This document shows, piece after piece, positions 45,582-55,198 of a DNA stretch of 64,000 bases. The stretch lies in contig JACIWX010000002.1 of NCBI GenBank assembly GCA_014360755.1, forward strand, positions 418,800 to 482,799, read 5' to 3'. The notes under the pieces are model-generated. The model worked only from the letters and a program-made list of their open reading frames with translations, did no database searches and was not told the DNA's origin. Made by a program: the position numbers and the translations under genes. Within the stretch, counting starts at the first letter, position 1. Each line of letters begins with the position of its first letter. This DNA is from Chloroflexota bacterium (lineage in GTDB: Bacteria > Chloroflexota > Anaerolineae > UBA2200).

Positions 45582-46787
45582 ATGATGATTGAGGGGCATG
45601 ATATTCTGTGTTTTGCGCCAGGGCCTTGGGATGACATCTGGCGAAACCGTCATCAAATTATGAGCCGGCTGGCCCGTGCTAACCGGATATTGTATATCGA
45701 GCCATGGCCGCAATTGAGGCCGATGTTGCGTCGCTTGCGGAGTGGGGAACTCTCTCTGCGGGATATGCGGGGGCCTTGCCTGAACCAAGTAAAGCAAAAT
45801 CTTTATGTATATCAACCGCCGTTGTGGGCGCCAAGAGCCGCACGGTTTCCATTAGACGTACTGACAGAGGCTATTTACATGGCTTTCCTGCGGCGGGTGC
45901 TAAGGGCTTTGCAATTTCAGCGCCCTATTCTATGGCTTTTTCTGCCAGATATGGAGGTTTTCATTGGGCGCTTTGATGAGAAACTAGTCATTTATCACAT
46001 TGTGGACGAATATGCTGGGTATAGCGGAATTAGCGCGGGCTGGCGTCCGGTTATGGAGCGTATGGAGCAGCAGTTAGCGCGCAGGGCGGATTTGGTGTTT
46101 GTTACTTCACCTACTCTCCTTGAGCGCAAGCGCGGGTTGAACGCTCGGACTTTCTTAATTCCCAATGCGGTGGATTATCAGGCGTTCGCTGCTGTTTTGA
46201 ACGATCCCAATGCCACGCCCGTTGATATGGTGGATATACCTAAGCCTATCGCTGGCTATATCGGAGCAATTAACGAGAAGATTGATATGGCCTTATTGGC
46301 TCGGGTAGCACGCACGTATACTGATTGGTCGTTGGTTTTGGTAGGGCCAGTGGCGATTAAGGATGAGGGAAGCCGGCAGGCTTTGCATGTATTACAGGCG
46401 TTGCCAAATGTACATTTCTTGGGTCGGAAAGCGGTGGAAGAGGTGCCGCGCTATATTGCTGCTTGTGATGTGTGCTTGTTACCTTATCGCATTAACGAAT
46501 GGACTAAAAACATTGACTCTTTGAAACTGTATGAGTATCTGGCTTGCGCCAAGCCGGTCGTCGCAACGGATGTGCCAGCGGCGCAGAGGTTTTCCCATGT
46601 GGTTATGGTAGCAGCCAATGAGCTGGAGTTTATCTCGGGTATAAAGTTGGCATGGGAGGAGAACAGCCCCGCCTTACAGGCGGAACGGCAGCGGATCGCT
46701 GCTCAAAATACCTGGGAGCAGCGCGTCAAAGAACTTTCATCCGCTATCGAAAGCCAGCTGAAAGGACGTCCGTTGCAAGAAAAGTAG
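45582..46787 (+). CDS. GT-B glycosyltransferase
   Basis: A 401-residue enzyme. HDILCFAPGPWDDIWRNRHQ is a start shared by a group of exopolysaccharide GT-B enzymes. LPDMEVFIGRFDEKLVIYHIVDEY ends the N-terminal domain. The second domain has IPNAVDYQAF, GYIGAINEKIDM and CDVCLLPYRINEWTKNID, then SLKLYEYLACAKPVVATD, where KLYEYLA is the conserved donor-binding helix. Three bases separate it from the gene before. Specificity is not known. Confidence 0.8.
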   Translation: MMIEGHDILCFAPGPWDDIWRNRHQIMSRLARANRILYIEPWPQLRPMLRRLRSGELSLRDMRGPCLNQVKQNLYVYQPPLWAPRAARFPLDVLTEAIYMAFLRRVLRALQFQRPILWLFLPDMEVFIGRFDEKLVIYHIVDEYAGYSGISAGWRPVMERMEQQLARRADLVFVTSPTLLERKRGLNARTFLIPNAVDYQAFAAVLNDPNATPVDMVDIPKPIAGYIGAINEKIDMALLARVARTYTDWSLVLVGPVAIKDEGSRQALHVLQALPNVHFLGRKAVEEVPRYIAACDVCLLPYRINEWTKNIDSLKLYEYLACAKPVVATDVPAAQRFSHVVMVAANELEFISGIKLAWEENSPALQAERQRIAAQNTWEQRVKELSSAIESQLKGRPLQEK

Positions 46788-46808
46788 GTATGTTCTGAAG
46801 GAGGGAAA

Positions 46809-47933
46809 ATGGTTGCAGAGATCTTGACCTATTTGAGGATCATTGGGAAGCGGTGGTGGTTAATCACCCTCATTTTCATTGTGACTAACTCAGTCATTCT
46901 GGTCAATGCGCTGAAGGCGAAACCTGTGTATCAAGCCTATGTGAAATTACAGGTCATTGCGCCAGAATCGCAGCAAGTTGCTCTGTTTTCGGAGACAAAG
47001 CCCGTAGCAAGCCGTGATGAAATTGTGGCGGTTCAAGTGCAATTCGATGCCGCATTGCACAGTCCCTATGTTGCTTGGCAAACCATTGCTGACCTCAATT
47101 TGGGTATTTCGGCAGCGGAACTTCTTGAGGGCTTGACAGTAAGCGCCGAAGAAGAGTTTTTGCATGTAACCTTTGTCGCTGACAACCCTATGCTGGTAGA
47201 AGCGATTGCGACGACGCATGTGGAAAACGCGTTCAAATACTACGCTCAGATACGTGCTAAATCCGCTACGGTTGCCTTGCAATTCATTCAGCAACAGTTG
47301 TCCGATGAAGAGAAAGCGTTGGCATCAGCGCAGAATGCCCTTCTCGAATTCAAATTAGCACACAATGTTGATTCGCTGCCCAGGGAGATCATTGCCATTC
47401 AGGATCAGTTGCGAGACTTGCGTTTAGAGCGCGCCAAACTGGTAGCAGAACGGGAAGCAGCACAGGCTGTGGCGGAAAAATACAGAGCAGAAGCAGCGAA
47501 AAGTGATCCTCAGAAAGCGGCAGTGAATTATACCACTTTGGCTTTCAACCAGGATGTAGCCGTGGCTAGTATCCTTGCGAAAGAGGCAGAATACGACCGG
47601 CTCATTGCCCAACAGGAGACTAAACTGGAGGAATTGCTCAAGCTCACTACAGAATATGAGGAACTAGTGCGAAATGTGAACCGCATCCAAGCGAATTACA
47701 ATTTCCTCTCTGATAAGGAGAATGAAGCAAAGCTCAAACAAAGCCAAGCCAACAATGTCAGTTTCATCCAAATCATCGAGCCGGCACGGATGCCTGATCG
47801 CCCAGCACCGTCACGTACTCCGAAGATGCTAGCCGTGGGGAGCATAGTAAGCCTCATCGCGGGCATTATCCTGGCTTTCATCCTGGAGTTTATTTCCCTC
47901 CTGCGGGCGTCGGCGCAAAGTGAAAATAGCTAG
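46809..47933 (+). CDS. Chain-length determinant (Wzz-type) protein
   Basis: A 374-residue protein with one helix near each end (about 16-36 and 345-366) and a long extracytoplasmic part between them. Residues about 150-320 are strongly coiled-coil (SDEEKALASAQNALLEF and following). The VISL-type proline-rich end, ARMPDRPAPSRTPKML just before the second helix, is the Wzz signature. It would set glycan chain length together with the ligase/polymerase at 49254. No tyrosine kinase domain is fused and none is seen nearby. Confidence 0.85.
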   Translation: MVAEILTYLRIIGKRWWLITLIFIVTNSVILVNALKAKPVYQAYVKLQVIAPESQQVALFSETKPVASRDEIVAVQVQFDAALHSPYVAWQTIADLNLGISAAELLEGLTVSAEEEFLHVTFVADNPMLVEAIATTHVENAFKYYAQIRAKSATVALQFIQQQLSDEEKALASAQNALLEFKLAHNVDSLPREIIAIQDQLRDLRLERAKLVAEREAAQAVAEKYRAEAAKSDPQKAAVNYTTLAFNQDVAVASILAKEAEYDRLIAQQETKLEELLKLTTEYEELVRNVNRIQANYNFLSDKENEAKLKQSQANNVSFIQIIEPARMPDRPAPSRTPKMLAVGSIVSLIAGIILAFILEFISLLRASAQSENS

Positions 47934-48012
47934 CGTAGCATGTGCGGAGCGCGAGGTTGGTTCTAGCAGTAGATCGCGTGTGAGAAATAAGCCGTTGCAA
48001 GGGTATGTAGCC

Positions 48013-49257
48013 ATGGCGAATAAGCACCGTGTGCTCTATCTGGAAAGTGCGCCGTCGGTGGGCGGTTCGGTCATTAGCCTGTATGAGCTATTGCGAGGGT
48101 TGGACCGTACGCGCTACGAACCGATTGTTGTTACTTATACGAGGCACGAATACGTAGAAAAGTTTCGCGCCTTGGGAGTAGAAGTGCACGCATGGGATGT
48201 GTACCGCGCCCAGGACCATCGCCCTGCATGGATTCGCCCAATACGCACCTCTCGACCTATGCAATGGCTACGGCGATCTGTATGGGGTTCAAAGATATAC
48301 TACAATGTAGGCTTTTCTTTGTTCCTTGTTCGGCGAGTATGGCCCCTTGTCCAAGCCTTGCGCCAGGTCATTATTCAGAGAGAGGTCAGCCTAGTGCATA
48401 CGAACACTTTGATTAACCATGACCGGGCAGGCATATTGGCAGCGAAGCTGACCGGACGTCCTTGTGTCTGTCACATTCGGGATTTTGATACCCTGAATTG
48501 GTTTGACCGCAGGCTAGCTGAGATGGCTGACCAGCTCATTTATATCTCGGAAATTGTGCAGAGGCGTTATATGGAAGCAGGAGTGCCCTGTCACAAGGGG
48601 CGAGTCATCTACAATGGGCTGGATGTGGAAGCTTTTGTCAGCCTGCTGGATAGAGAAAAAGGGCGTCGGAGTTTCAACCTAACCCCTAGTGATCTGGCAG
48701 TGGGGATAGTGGGACGCTTGGAGCCGTGGAAGGGGCAGGAGGTTTTTCTGAAGGCGATGGCATTGCTTCTGGAGATGGTACCTAATGTCAAAGGCATTGT
48801 TGTGGGTGATCCGCCTCCTTATCGGCCGGAATACCGTCAGGTATTGCAATCCCTTAGTGATTCATTGGGGTTGTCAGACCGTATTTTCTTTAGCGCTTTT
48901 CGCGCGGATGTTCCCGTTGTTATGTCTGCGTTAGACGTCGTGGTACTGGCTTCTGTTTCTCCTGAACCATTTGGGCGCGTGCTTATCGAGGCGATGGCAG
49001 CGGGCAAACCCGTTGTAGCCACCAATTCTGGTGCAGCACCGGAGATCATCGAAGATGGCGTGCATGGCTTCCTGATACCCCCCGCAGATGCAGGCGCCAT
49101 GGCACGTGCGATAGCCTACCTATTGACTCACCCAGATGAGGCAGCGGCAATGGGTCAGAGGGGCCGGAACAGGGTACAAACGCAGTTTCACTTGAAACAG
49201 TATCTAGAAGGCGTACAGGCTGTTTATGAAAGCCTGTTGAGTGAGGAAGCGGTATGA
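48013..49257 (+). CDS. Family 4 glycosyltransferase
   Basis: A 414-residue GT-B enzyme. ATG 48013 follows AAGGG by nine bases; the open frame to GTG 47920 would overlap the Wzz gene and lacks family residues. YLESAPSVGGSVISLYELLRGL is the acceptor-side loop. The second domain has VGIVGRLEPWKGQEVFLKA, SAFRADVPVVMSALDVVVLAS and the E-PFGRVLI-E catalytic Ex7E pair, then AMAAGKPVVATNSGAAPEII. Probably adds a sugar to the repeat unit. The next gene overlaps by four bases. Confidence 0.85.
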   Translation: MANKHRVLYLESAPSVGGSVISLYELLRGLDRTRYEPIVVTYTRHEYVEKFRALGVEVHAWDVYRAQDHRPAWIRPIRTSRPMQWLRRSVWGSKIYYNVGFSLFLVRRVWPLVQALRQVIIQREVSLVHTNTLINHDRAGILAAKLTGRPCVCHIRDFDTLNWFDRRLAEMADQLIYISEIVQRRYMEAGVPCHKGRVIYNGLDVEAFVSLLDREKGRRSFNLTPSDLAVGIVGRLEPWKGQEVFLKAMALLLEMVPNVKGIVVGDPPPYRPEYRQVLQSLSDSLGLSDRIFFSAFRADVPVVMSALDVVVLASVSPEPFGRVLIEAMAAGKPVVATNSGAAPEIIEDGVHGFLIPPADAGAMARAIAYLLTHPDEAAAMGQRGRNRVQTQFHLKQYLEGVQAVYESLLSEEAV

Positions 49258-50705
49258 ATGAAGTGCGTTCGGTAAAAGGCGTTCGGCGGCTTAGGGATAT
49301 TCTGCTCGGTATAATGCTGCTCGTTGTGGTGGGAGCCCTTGGGTTTTTCCTAGCCGAACTGGTCATGTCGCCCAACTGGCCTAATGCGGTGCGGCTGGTA
49401 GGCTTGAGCGCTGTATTGCTCACTATTCTCATGAGCCCTGCGAATGGATTGCTGCTGTGGGTCATTCTGGAACCCTATACTCAATTTTGGTATCTCAACC
49501 TCAAAATGCCAGCTGGCATCCCAGATCTAAGCCTGAGCCGCTTGGCCATTAGCCTGTTGAGCATTGTTTGGGTAGCAGAGTTGGCTACTGGCAAAAGGAG
49601 GATACGACGTCCTAGCGCGACCGAAATATCTATTATCGTGTTTTGCATTATGGCTGTGCCGTCCTTAACAGCCGGACTGGATGGTCTCAGGGGTACTATC
49701 CAGATGTTCTTTGACAAGTTCATTGTGCCGTTCTTGGTTCTGGTGCTAGCGAAAAATTTCTACGACCGGGAAACGGGCTTGGATAGGCTTGTTGCCGCGC
49801 TGGCGGTGATTGGTTTTTATCTCTCTTTCATGGTTTTCTATGAGCAGTTGACAGGGCAGCCGCTCTTTTATCAGTTAGGCCGGGCAACGGTCTACTCGCG
49901 GAGCCTGCGCAAAATCGTCAGTCTGCTGGGGAATCCGGCTTACATTGGCACGGTATTGGGCATGATCGTTCCTATTGCTTTTTTCAAATTTGTGCGCCAG
50001 GCGTCTCCCTATGGCAGGCTGTTTTATGGCTCATTGCTTCTGATGGCAGTACTTGGCAACTTTTTCTGTTACAATCGAGGCGCCTGGTTGGCATTGGCTG
50101 TGGCTCTCTTGGTGATGTTGCTTTTTGAACGAGACTACCGCCGTATCCTCCTGCCGATAGCCTTAGTCGTAATCGCAGTAGGTATAGTGTACTGGCCGAC
50201 CATCAGCAACAGCCCTGTGATCAAAGAACGTCTGTACAGTGTTGGTTCCATTGAGTATCGTGCGGTCATGTTGGACATGAGCAAGCGGCTTCTGCGCGAT
50301 CATCTGCTTCTGGGGGTGGGTTTCGATAATTTTGCCTACTATTATCTTTACTATGGCGGACCCTGGAGCATCTTGGGCCATTCTCTACCATCTCCCCATA
50401 ATGCATTCCTGCTGGTTCTTACAACGATGGGCCTTATCGCTTTTATCCCTTATCTGTGGATTTTCTTTTCTATGTTTTTGGAGATTGCATCCGTGTTGCG
50501 TCGTTCTAGAAAGGACACGCGGGTGGACCGGGCTTTGCTGGTAGCTGGCTGGGCAGTGATCACGGTCTATGTCGTGTCGGCGGCTTTTGTGGATCTATAC
50601 TATAGCACTTTCAACAGCCTTGTATTTTTCTTCATTATGGGCACGCTCTTGGGCCATTTGTATTGCTTGCGAGTTGTACCACCAAGCCAAGCAGCAGCGG
50701 AGTAG
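49254..50705 (+). CDS. O-antigen ligase / Wzy-type polymerase
   Basis: A 483-residue protein with about eleven membrane helices. The large loop between later helices carries SPHNAFLLVLTTMG, the Wzy_C motif with its conserved His. YNRGAWLALAVALLVML is the helix with the conserved arginine before it. RLLRDHLLLGVGFDNF is also typical. It would polymerise the repeat units exported by the flippase at 42986, or ligate the glycan to a surface acceptor. ATGA overlap with the gene before shows tight co-expression. Confidence 0.85.
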   Translation: MNEVRSVKGVRRLRDILLGIMLLVVVGALGFFLAELVMSPNWPNAVRLVGLSAVLLTILMSPANGLLLWVILEPYTQFWYLNLKMPAGIPDLSLSRLAISLLSIVWVAELATGKRRIRRPSATEISIIVFCIMAVPSLTAGLDGLRGTIQMFFDKFIVPFLVLVLAKNFYDRETGLDRLVAALAVIGFYLSFMVFYEQLTGQPLFYQLGRATVYSRSLRKIVSLLGNPAYIGTVLGMIVPIAFFKFVRQASPYGRLFYGSLLLMAVLGNFFCYNRGAWLALAVALLVMLLFERDYRRILLPIALVVIAVGIVYWPTISNSPVIKERLYSVGSIEYRAVMLDMSKRLLRDHLLLGVGFDNFAYYYLYYGGPWSILGHSLPSPHNAFLLVLTTMGLIAFIPYLWIFFSMFLEIASVLRRSRKDTRVDRALLVAGWAVITVYVVSAAFVDLYYSTFNSLVFFFIMGTLLGHLYCLRVVPPSQAAAE

Positions 50706-50710
50706 CAGCG

Positions 50711-51853
50711 ATGCGCGTTGCTGTGCTCGGGCAATATCCCCTGTGTGAGGAGCGCATTGTAGGAGGGATTGAAGCAGTCCTGGTTCCTCTCCTACGGGCT
50801 CTGTCTCGCTTCAGCGATCTCGAGTTGCATATCGTTACATGTCAGCCAGGAGTCGAAGATAGGCTGGTTGTCACTCAGGCAGGCTGGCCACTGCATATCC
50901 TAAAACGCAGGCGTTTTGGACGTCTTATGTTTCACAGGAGAGATGTGTCTGGCATTCAACGCGCGCTACAGCGCATCTCGCCAGACATTGTACATGCCCA
51001 TGGTTTGGGTATTTATGCTGCAGCCGCTGCCCAGTCTCCCTATGCGCATATAGTTACCCTGCACGGCATTATCCCTCGTGAGGCAGCATTCGTCAGAGGA
51101 ACTGCAGCACGGTTGCGGGCTTTTCTGGATGGCATCTATGCACGGTATTGCCTGGCGCGGGCTAAGAATTTGATTTCTATCAATCCTTATGTGGAGGAAG
51201 AGCTTGTACGTCTGGGAGGCTTTCGAGGCAGGATATACCCAATCGAAAATCCCGTGGACGATGTCTTTTTTACGGTAAAGGGAAATGGCGAAGAAGCGAC
51301 TATATTGTACGCTGGGCGGGTTATCCCGCGTAAAAACCTCTTAGACCTGCTTCGTGCATTGAACCTAGTGCGGGAAGCGGTAGCCAATGTGCGGCTACGT
51401 ATAGCAGGGGAGGCTGAAAGCGATCCGGAGTATGTTAGGCTTTGTCACCACTTTCTCACACAGCATGGCCTTGACGGGATGGTGACTTTTCTAGGGTCCT
51501 TGACTACCCAGCAAATGGCACAGGAATACGAGCGATGCGCTATCCTTGCGTTGCCGTCGAAGCAAGAAACAGCTCCTGTTGCTGTCGCTGAGGCAATGGC
51601 TGCAGGACGGCCCGTGGTTGCAACGCGGATTTGTGGGATGCCCTATATGGTCGAGGATGGCTGCAGTGGTTTTTTGGTGGAAGATGGGGATGTCCCTGGA
51701 CTAGCCAATGCTTTGATACGTCTCCTGAGCAACCCACAGTTGCGCCGACAAATGGGGCAACGAGGACGGGAGTTAGCGAAGGCTCGTTTTTGTGCTGATC
51801 TTGTTGCCCAACAAACATATCAAGCCTATCTGCAAGTGATACATTCAGGGTGA
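50711..51853 (+). CDS. Family 4 glycosyltransferase
   Basis: A 380-residue GT-B enzyme. ATG 50711 lies five bases after the polymerase stop. VAVLGQYPLCEERIVGGIEAVL is the glycine-rich acceptor loop, and DIVHAHGLG and VTLHGIIPREA follow. The second domain has LYAGRVIPRKNLLDLLRAL and the E-TAPVAVA-E catalytic pair with AMAAGRPVVAT. It is closely similar in plan to the gene at 53001, with which it shares IPRK/ERKN and REA elements, so they are likely paralogues flanking a radical SAM gene. Confidence 0.85.
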   Translation: MRVAVLGQYPLCEERIVGGIEAVLVPLLRALSRFSDLELHIVTCQPGVEDRLVVTQAGWPLHILKRRRFGRLMFHRRDVSGIQRALQRISPDIVHAHGLGIYAAAAAQSPYAHIVTLHGIIPREAAFVRGTAARLRAFLDGIYARYCLARAKNLISINPYVEEELVRLGGFRGRIYPIENPVDDVFFTVKGNGEEATILYAGRVIPRKNLLDLLRALNLVREAVANVRLRIAGEAESDPEYVRLCHHFLTQHGLDGMVTFLGSLTTQQMAQEYERCAILALPSKQETAPVAVAEAMAAGRPVVATRICGMPYMVEDGCSGFLVEDGDVPGLANALIRLLSNPQLRRQMGQRGRELAKARFCADLVAQQTYQAYLQVIHSG

Positions 51854-52989
51854 AGCCGAGAATGCGCCGTTCATTGTTACAAAAACTGTTTACTGCTCGC
51901 TGGGATACGATCGTCCGTGGTTTCTACGAATACAACTTTCTGCGACATTTCCGTGTTCTGCCACCGCGTCAATTGCAAATCAATGTAACCTACCGCTGTA
52001 ATGCGCGATGCACCATGTGCAATATCTGGCAAATGGAACCGCGTGCCGAAATGGCTCTGGAGGATTTTGCTCGTGTGTTCCAGGACGACATTTTCCGGGG
52101 CATTGAGCGGCTGACCTTGGCTGGTGGGGAACCCAGCTTACGCCAGGATCTGATCCCATTGGCGCAGCTTTGTATGGATAAGATGCCTCGTTTGGGGTCA
52201 TTGACCCTCATTACCAATGGCTTAGCAGCGGAACGAATTGTGGCTGATACCCGTGCGCTGTTGGGCCTTTGTGCAGAGCGTGGGATCCATTTGAATGTTT
52301 CTGTATCTCTGGATGGTGTGGGGCAGGTACATGACGAGATGCGCAATGTTCCAGGGGCATTTGCGCGGGTGGAGCGTTGCTTGATGGGGCTGAAAGAGTT
52401 ACAGGCGGAACATCCCTTTTGGTTGGGTGCCGGATGCGTCATCACACGCAAGAATCTGTACCACTTGCGCGAGTTACAGGACTGGTGTGAAGAACGCGGC
52501 ATCGAACTAGGTTTCCAGTTGGTTGGATTTCATGAGACCTATGTTGCCAATATTGAGCAGCAGGGCGAATTGGATTTTACCCAGGCTGATAAAGAGTACC
52601 TGTTCGCTTTCTTGGAGACACTGGCTGCCGAACGTTCCCTATCCAATTTCATGGCTTATTACTGGGATGACATGCTGAAAATGTACCGTGATGGACGACC
52701 ACGGCAAACGCCATGTCCCTTCGCGGTGGATTCGTTTGTCCTCGATGCCTATGGGGATGTCTACTATTGCTTATCAGAACGGAAGATTGGCAACTGCCTT
52801 AGCGGGGATGTAGGCAACGCATCTTTGGGCGGTCCTTGTAGCGCTATCTATTACCGACCTGAGAACCTGCGTTTCCGCGAAACGCTTGTACGCTCATCCT
52901 GTTTGCACTGTAACAGTGGTTGCTTTGTGAACATCGGGATTAAGAAAGACCTGAAAAAATACCTGTGGTTTCTGCTGACAGGAAGGTGA
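51850..52989 (+). CDS. Radical SAM protein with SPASM-like C-terminus
   Basis: A 379-residue enzyme. INVTYRC50NARC54TMC57NIW is the cluster-binding motif. TLAGGEPSLRQDL is the GGEP motif, and LNVSVSLDGVG a later strand. The C-terminal part has cysteines at 289 (TPCPFAVDS), YYCL, NCLSGD and SSCLHCNSGCF, a SPASM-like pattern. It sits between two GT4 paralogues, overlapping the first by four bases (GTGA). Acting on a glycan or lipid carrier is an inference from that position. The start may also be ATG 51862. Confidence 0.85.
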   Translation: MKPRMRRSLLQKLFTARWDTIVRGFYEYNFLRHFRVLPPRQLQINVTYRCNARCTMCNIWQMEPRAEMALEDFARVFQDDIFRGIERLTLAGGEPSLRQDLIPLAQLCMDKMPRLGSLTLITNGLAAERIVADTRALLGLCAERGIHLNVSVSLDGVGQVHDEMRNVPGAFARVERCLMGLKELQAEHPFWLGAGCVITRKNLYHLRELQDWCEERGIELGFQLVGFHETYVANIEQQGELDFTQADKEYLFAFLETLAAERSLSNFMAYYWDDMLKMYRDGRPRQTPCPFAVDSFVLDAYGDVYYCLSERKIGNCLSGDVGNASLGGPCSAIYYRPENLRFRETLVRSSCLHCNSGCFVNIGIKKDLKKYLWFLLTGR

Positions 52990-53000
52990 GCCTCCCGGCG

Positions 53001-54155
53001 ATGAGTCTGAAATCAACCTTGAAAGTGGCTTTGGTGACACCTTATCCGGTGGATGTGAGGCGCATACCCGGCGGGGTACGGAGCGTGGCTTATTATCTAG
53101 CGCAAGGGCTGCGCTGCTTTCAGGACCTGGATATCCATGTTCTCCATTGTCATTCAGAGGTGCCGGAAAACCGGGTGGAGGTGGAAGATAACCTGGCGGT
53201 GCACTATATGGCAATGCCGAAGCGGCGTGTGGTGCCTAATACCATGGTCGCAGTGGAACGTGTGGCTAGAGAACTGCGCCGTTTACGACCCGATGTGGTC
53301 AATGCCCATGCGCCGCATTATGCCGTTGCAGCACTACGGTCAGGTTATCCGACCATTTATACCATCCATGGCGTGATTCACCGCGAGGCACAGGTCTACC
53401 GGAGTAGGCTATTTGACCGCTTTCGGTTAGGGCTCGAAATGTGGTACGATCGTTATGCGGTACGCCGCGTGAGCGATATCGTTGCCATCAGTCCGTACGT
53501 ACTGAAGGAGTACCGCGACCTGAGCCAAGCTCGTTTTCACCGTATCGACAACCCGTTACCCCCTGATTTCTTTGCCGTTCCCGATCTGGAAGAGGAGGGG
53601 CGGTTGCTCTACGTTGGTACCATTGATGAGCGCAAGAACCCCCTGGATTTGATGCGCGCTCTGGTCATTGTGCGTCAGCATGTGCCCAATGTGCAGCTAC
53701 GCATTGCAGGCAGGACAACCAATCCCTATTACTATCAGCAGGTACAGGAATTCATCGCTGCACATGGCCTTGAAGCAAATGTAAAATTCCTTGGACTCCA
53801 GGATAGGGAGCACTTGCTCCAGGAGTATGCATGTTGTGCGGTGGTAGTTCTCTCTTCTCGTCAGGAAACGCAGCCTATGGCAGTACTTGAAGCTATGGCA
53901 GCAGGGAAACCCGTGGTAGCCACGCGCGTTGGCGGAGTGCCCGATTTGATTGAAGGGGGAAACAGCGGTTTTACCGTTGCGGTGGGCGATGTGGAGGCTT
54001 TGGCGCAGCGCATACTGGATCTACTGAACGATCGGAGCCTTCGTAAAGCGCTGGGGCAGTGTGGACAACAGTTTGCCCAGCGTTTCCGTTTGGAAACGAT
54101 CGCAGCACAATACCGGGGACTTTATTACCAAGTTGCCAGGAGAACAATGCCGTGA
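53001..54155 (+). CDS. Family 4 glycosyltransferase
   Basis: A 384-residue GT-B enzyme. ATG 53001 is chosen; GGAAGGTG lies twelve bases upstream across the end of the radical SAM gene. VALVTPYPVDVRRIPGGVRSVAYYL is the acceptor loop, with VVNAHAPHYAVAAL and YTIHGVIHREAQ. The second domain has LLYVGTIDERKNPLDLMRAL and the catalytic E-TQPMAVL-E pair followed by AMAAGKPVVATRVGGVPDLI. Similar in plan to the gene at 50711. Cytosolic; sugar unknown. Confidence 0.85.
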   Translation: MSLKSTLKVALVTPYPVDVRRIPGGVRSVAYYLAQGLRCFQDLDIHVLHCHSEVPENRVEVEDNLAVHYMAMPKRRVVPNTMVAVERVARELRRLRPDVVNAHAPHYAVAALRSGYPTIYTIHGVIHREAQVYRSRLFDRFRLGLEMWYDRYAVRRVSDIVAISPYVLKEYRDLSQARFHRIDNPLPPDFFAVPDLEEEGRLLYVGTIDERKNPLDLMRALVIVRQHVPNVQLRIAGRTTNPYYYQQVQEFIAAHGLEANVKFLGLQDREHLLQEYACCAVVVLSSRQETQPMAVLEAMAAGKPVVATRVGGVPDLIEGGNSGFTVAVGDVEALAQRILDLLNDRSLRKALGQCGQQFAQRFRLETIAAQYRGLYYQVARRTMP

Positions 54156-55198
54156 GGATTCTGCTTTTCTCCGAACGCTTGCGTGCACCCTACGATGAGG
54201 GCATCAAAAATGTCGCCATTCATTTGAGTGAAGCATTGTCTGTTGAGCATGATGTACAAGTTCTCACCAGCGACGGGCATAACGACACTCGCTACAACGT
54301 GCAAAACATCCAGGTAAACCGCCTTTTGCTCAATGGCAAGCTAGGTATCGCTATCCGTCGTTTTCAACCACAGGCAATTATCTATGTGCCGACAGCGTGT
54401 GGGACAGTGTTCAGCTTTTTTCGCGCCCAGGTGCTGCGTTTTTATGGTCGGGGTGTGCCTACCATACTCGTCACCTTGCAGCCGCGTCCACACACGGCTT
54501 GGGGAAAATGGCTTATCAGACGTCTGGAACCCGATTGGGTGGTAGCGCAATCTAGGCGAACCATTGAGGAAATGACGGCGTTGGGTTGCCGTGCTGCGCT
54601 GTTGCCGCCGGCGGTGGACACACAGCGATTCCGTCCTGCTACACCCACAGAGAAAACCTTGCTCCGTCGCCGGTATGGCGTTCTGATTGGAGCTACAGTA
54701 GTGGCTCATGTAGGGCATTTGAAGGGCAAGCGCAATCTCGCTCACCTCCTGGCGTTACAAGAGGGTGGGCGCTACCACACACTAGTAGTGACAAGCACCA
54801 GCACGGAGCAGGACAAGGCTTTGAAGGAGGCGCTGTGCAACGCAGGTGGTACAGTCATAGACATATACATGGACAATATTGAGGATATCTATCGCCTAGC
54901 CGATGTGTACCTCTTCCTCGCTGAGGAGGATACGGCGGCGATTGAGATGCCATTGTCTGTCTTGGAGGCAATGTCTTGCAATTTGCCGGTTGTTACAACT
55001 CCCTTTGGAGGACTGCCCGACTTTTTCACCGAGGGGGATGGCTTGCTCTATTGGCGTGGAGAAAAAGCCGTGGCAGACGCTATCGATGCAGCTTTATCCA
55101 TGCCTTGTAACACCAGGAAACTGGTTGAATCACGCACTTGGGCTGCTGCTGCCCAAATTTTGGTGGATTTGCTTCAGCAAGACCGGAAGGGTGAGTAA
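54152..55198 (+). CDS. Family 4-like glycosyltransferase
   Basis: A 348-residue GT-B enzyme. GTG 54152 overlaps the upstream stop (GTGA) with AGGAG ten bases before. ILLFSERLRAPYDEGIKNVA opens the fold, ALLPPAVDTQRFRP begins the second domain and VAHVGHLKGKRNL is the donor-side element. IEMPLSVLEAMSCNLPVVTTPFGGLPDFF is the catalytic region, slightly different from the standard Ex7E. It is followed with one-base overlap by the nucleotidyltransferase-kinase fusion. Confidence 0.8.
   Translation: MRILLFSERLRAPYDEGIKNVAIHLSEALSVEHDVQVLTSDGHNDTRYNVQNIQVNRLLLNGKLGIAIRRFQPQAIIYVPTACGTVFSFFRAQVLRFYGRGVPTILVTLQPRPHTAWGKWLIRRLEPDWVVAQSRRTIEEMTALGCRAALLPPAVDTQRFRPATPTEKTLLRRRYGVLIGATVVAHVGHLKGKRNLAHLLALQEGGRYHTLVVTSTSTEQDKALKEALCNAGGTVIDIYMDNIEDIYRLADVYLFLAEEDTAAIEMPLSVLEAMSCNLPVVTTPFGGLPDFFTEGDGLLYWRGEKAVADAIDAALSMPCNTRKLVESRTWAAAAQILVDLLQQDRKGE

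Noticed and set aside
47920..48012. Upstream extension of the GT4 gene at 48013
   Set aside because: The added 31 residues are basic and unlike any GT4 start, and ATG 48013 has a properly spaced AAGGG site.
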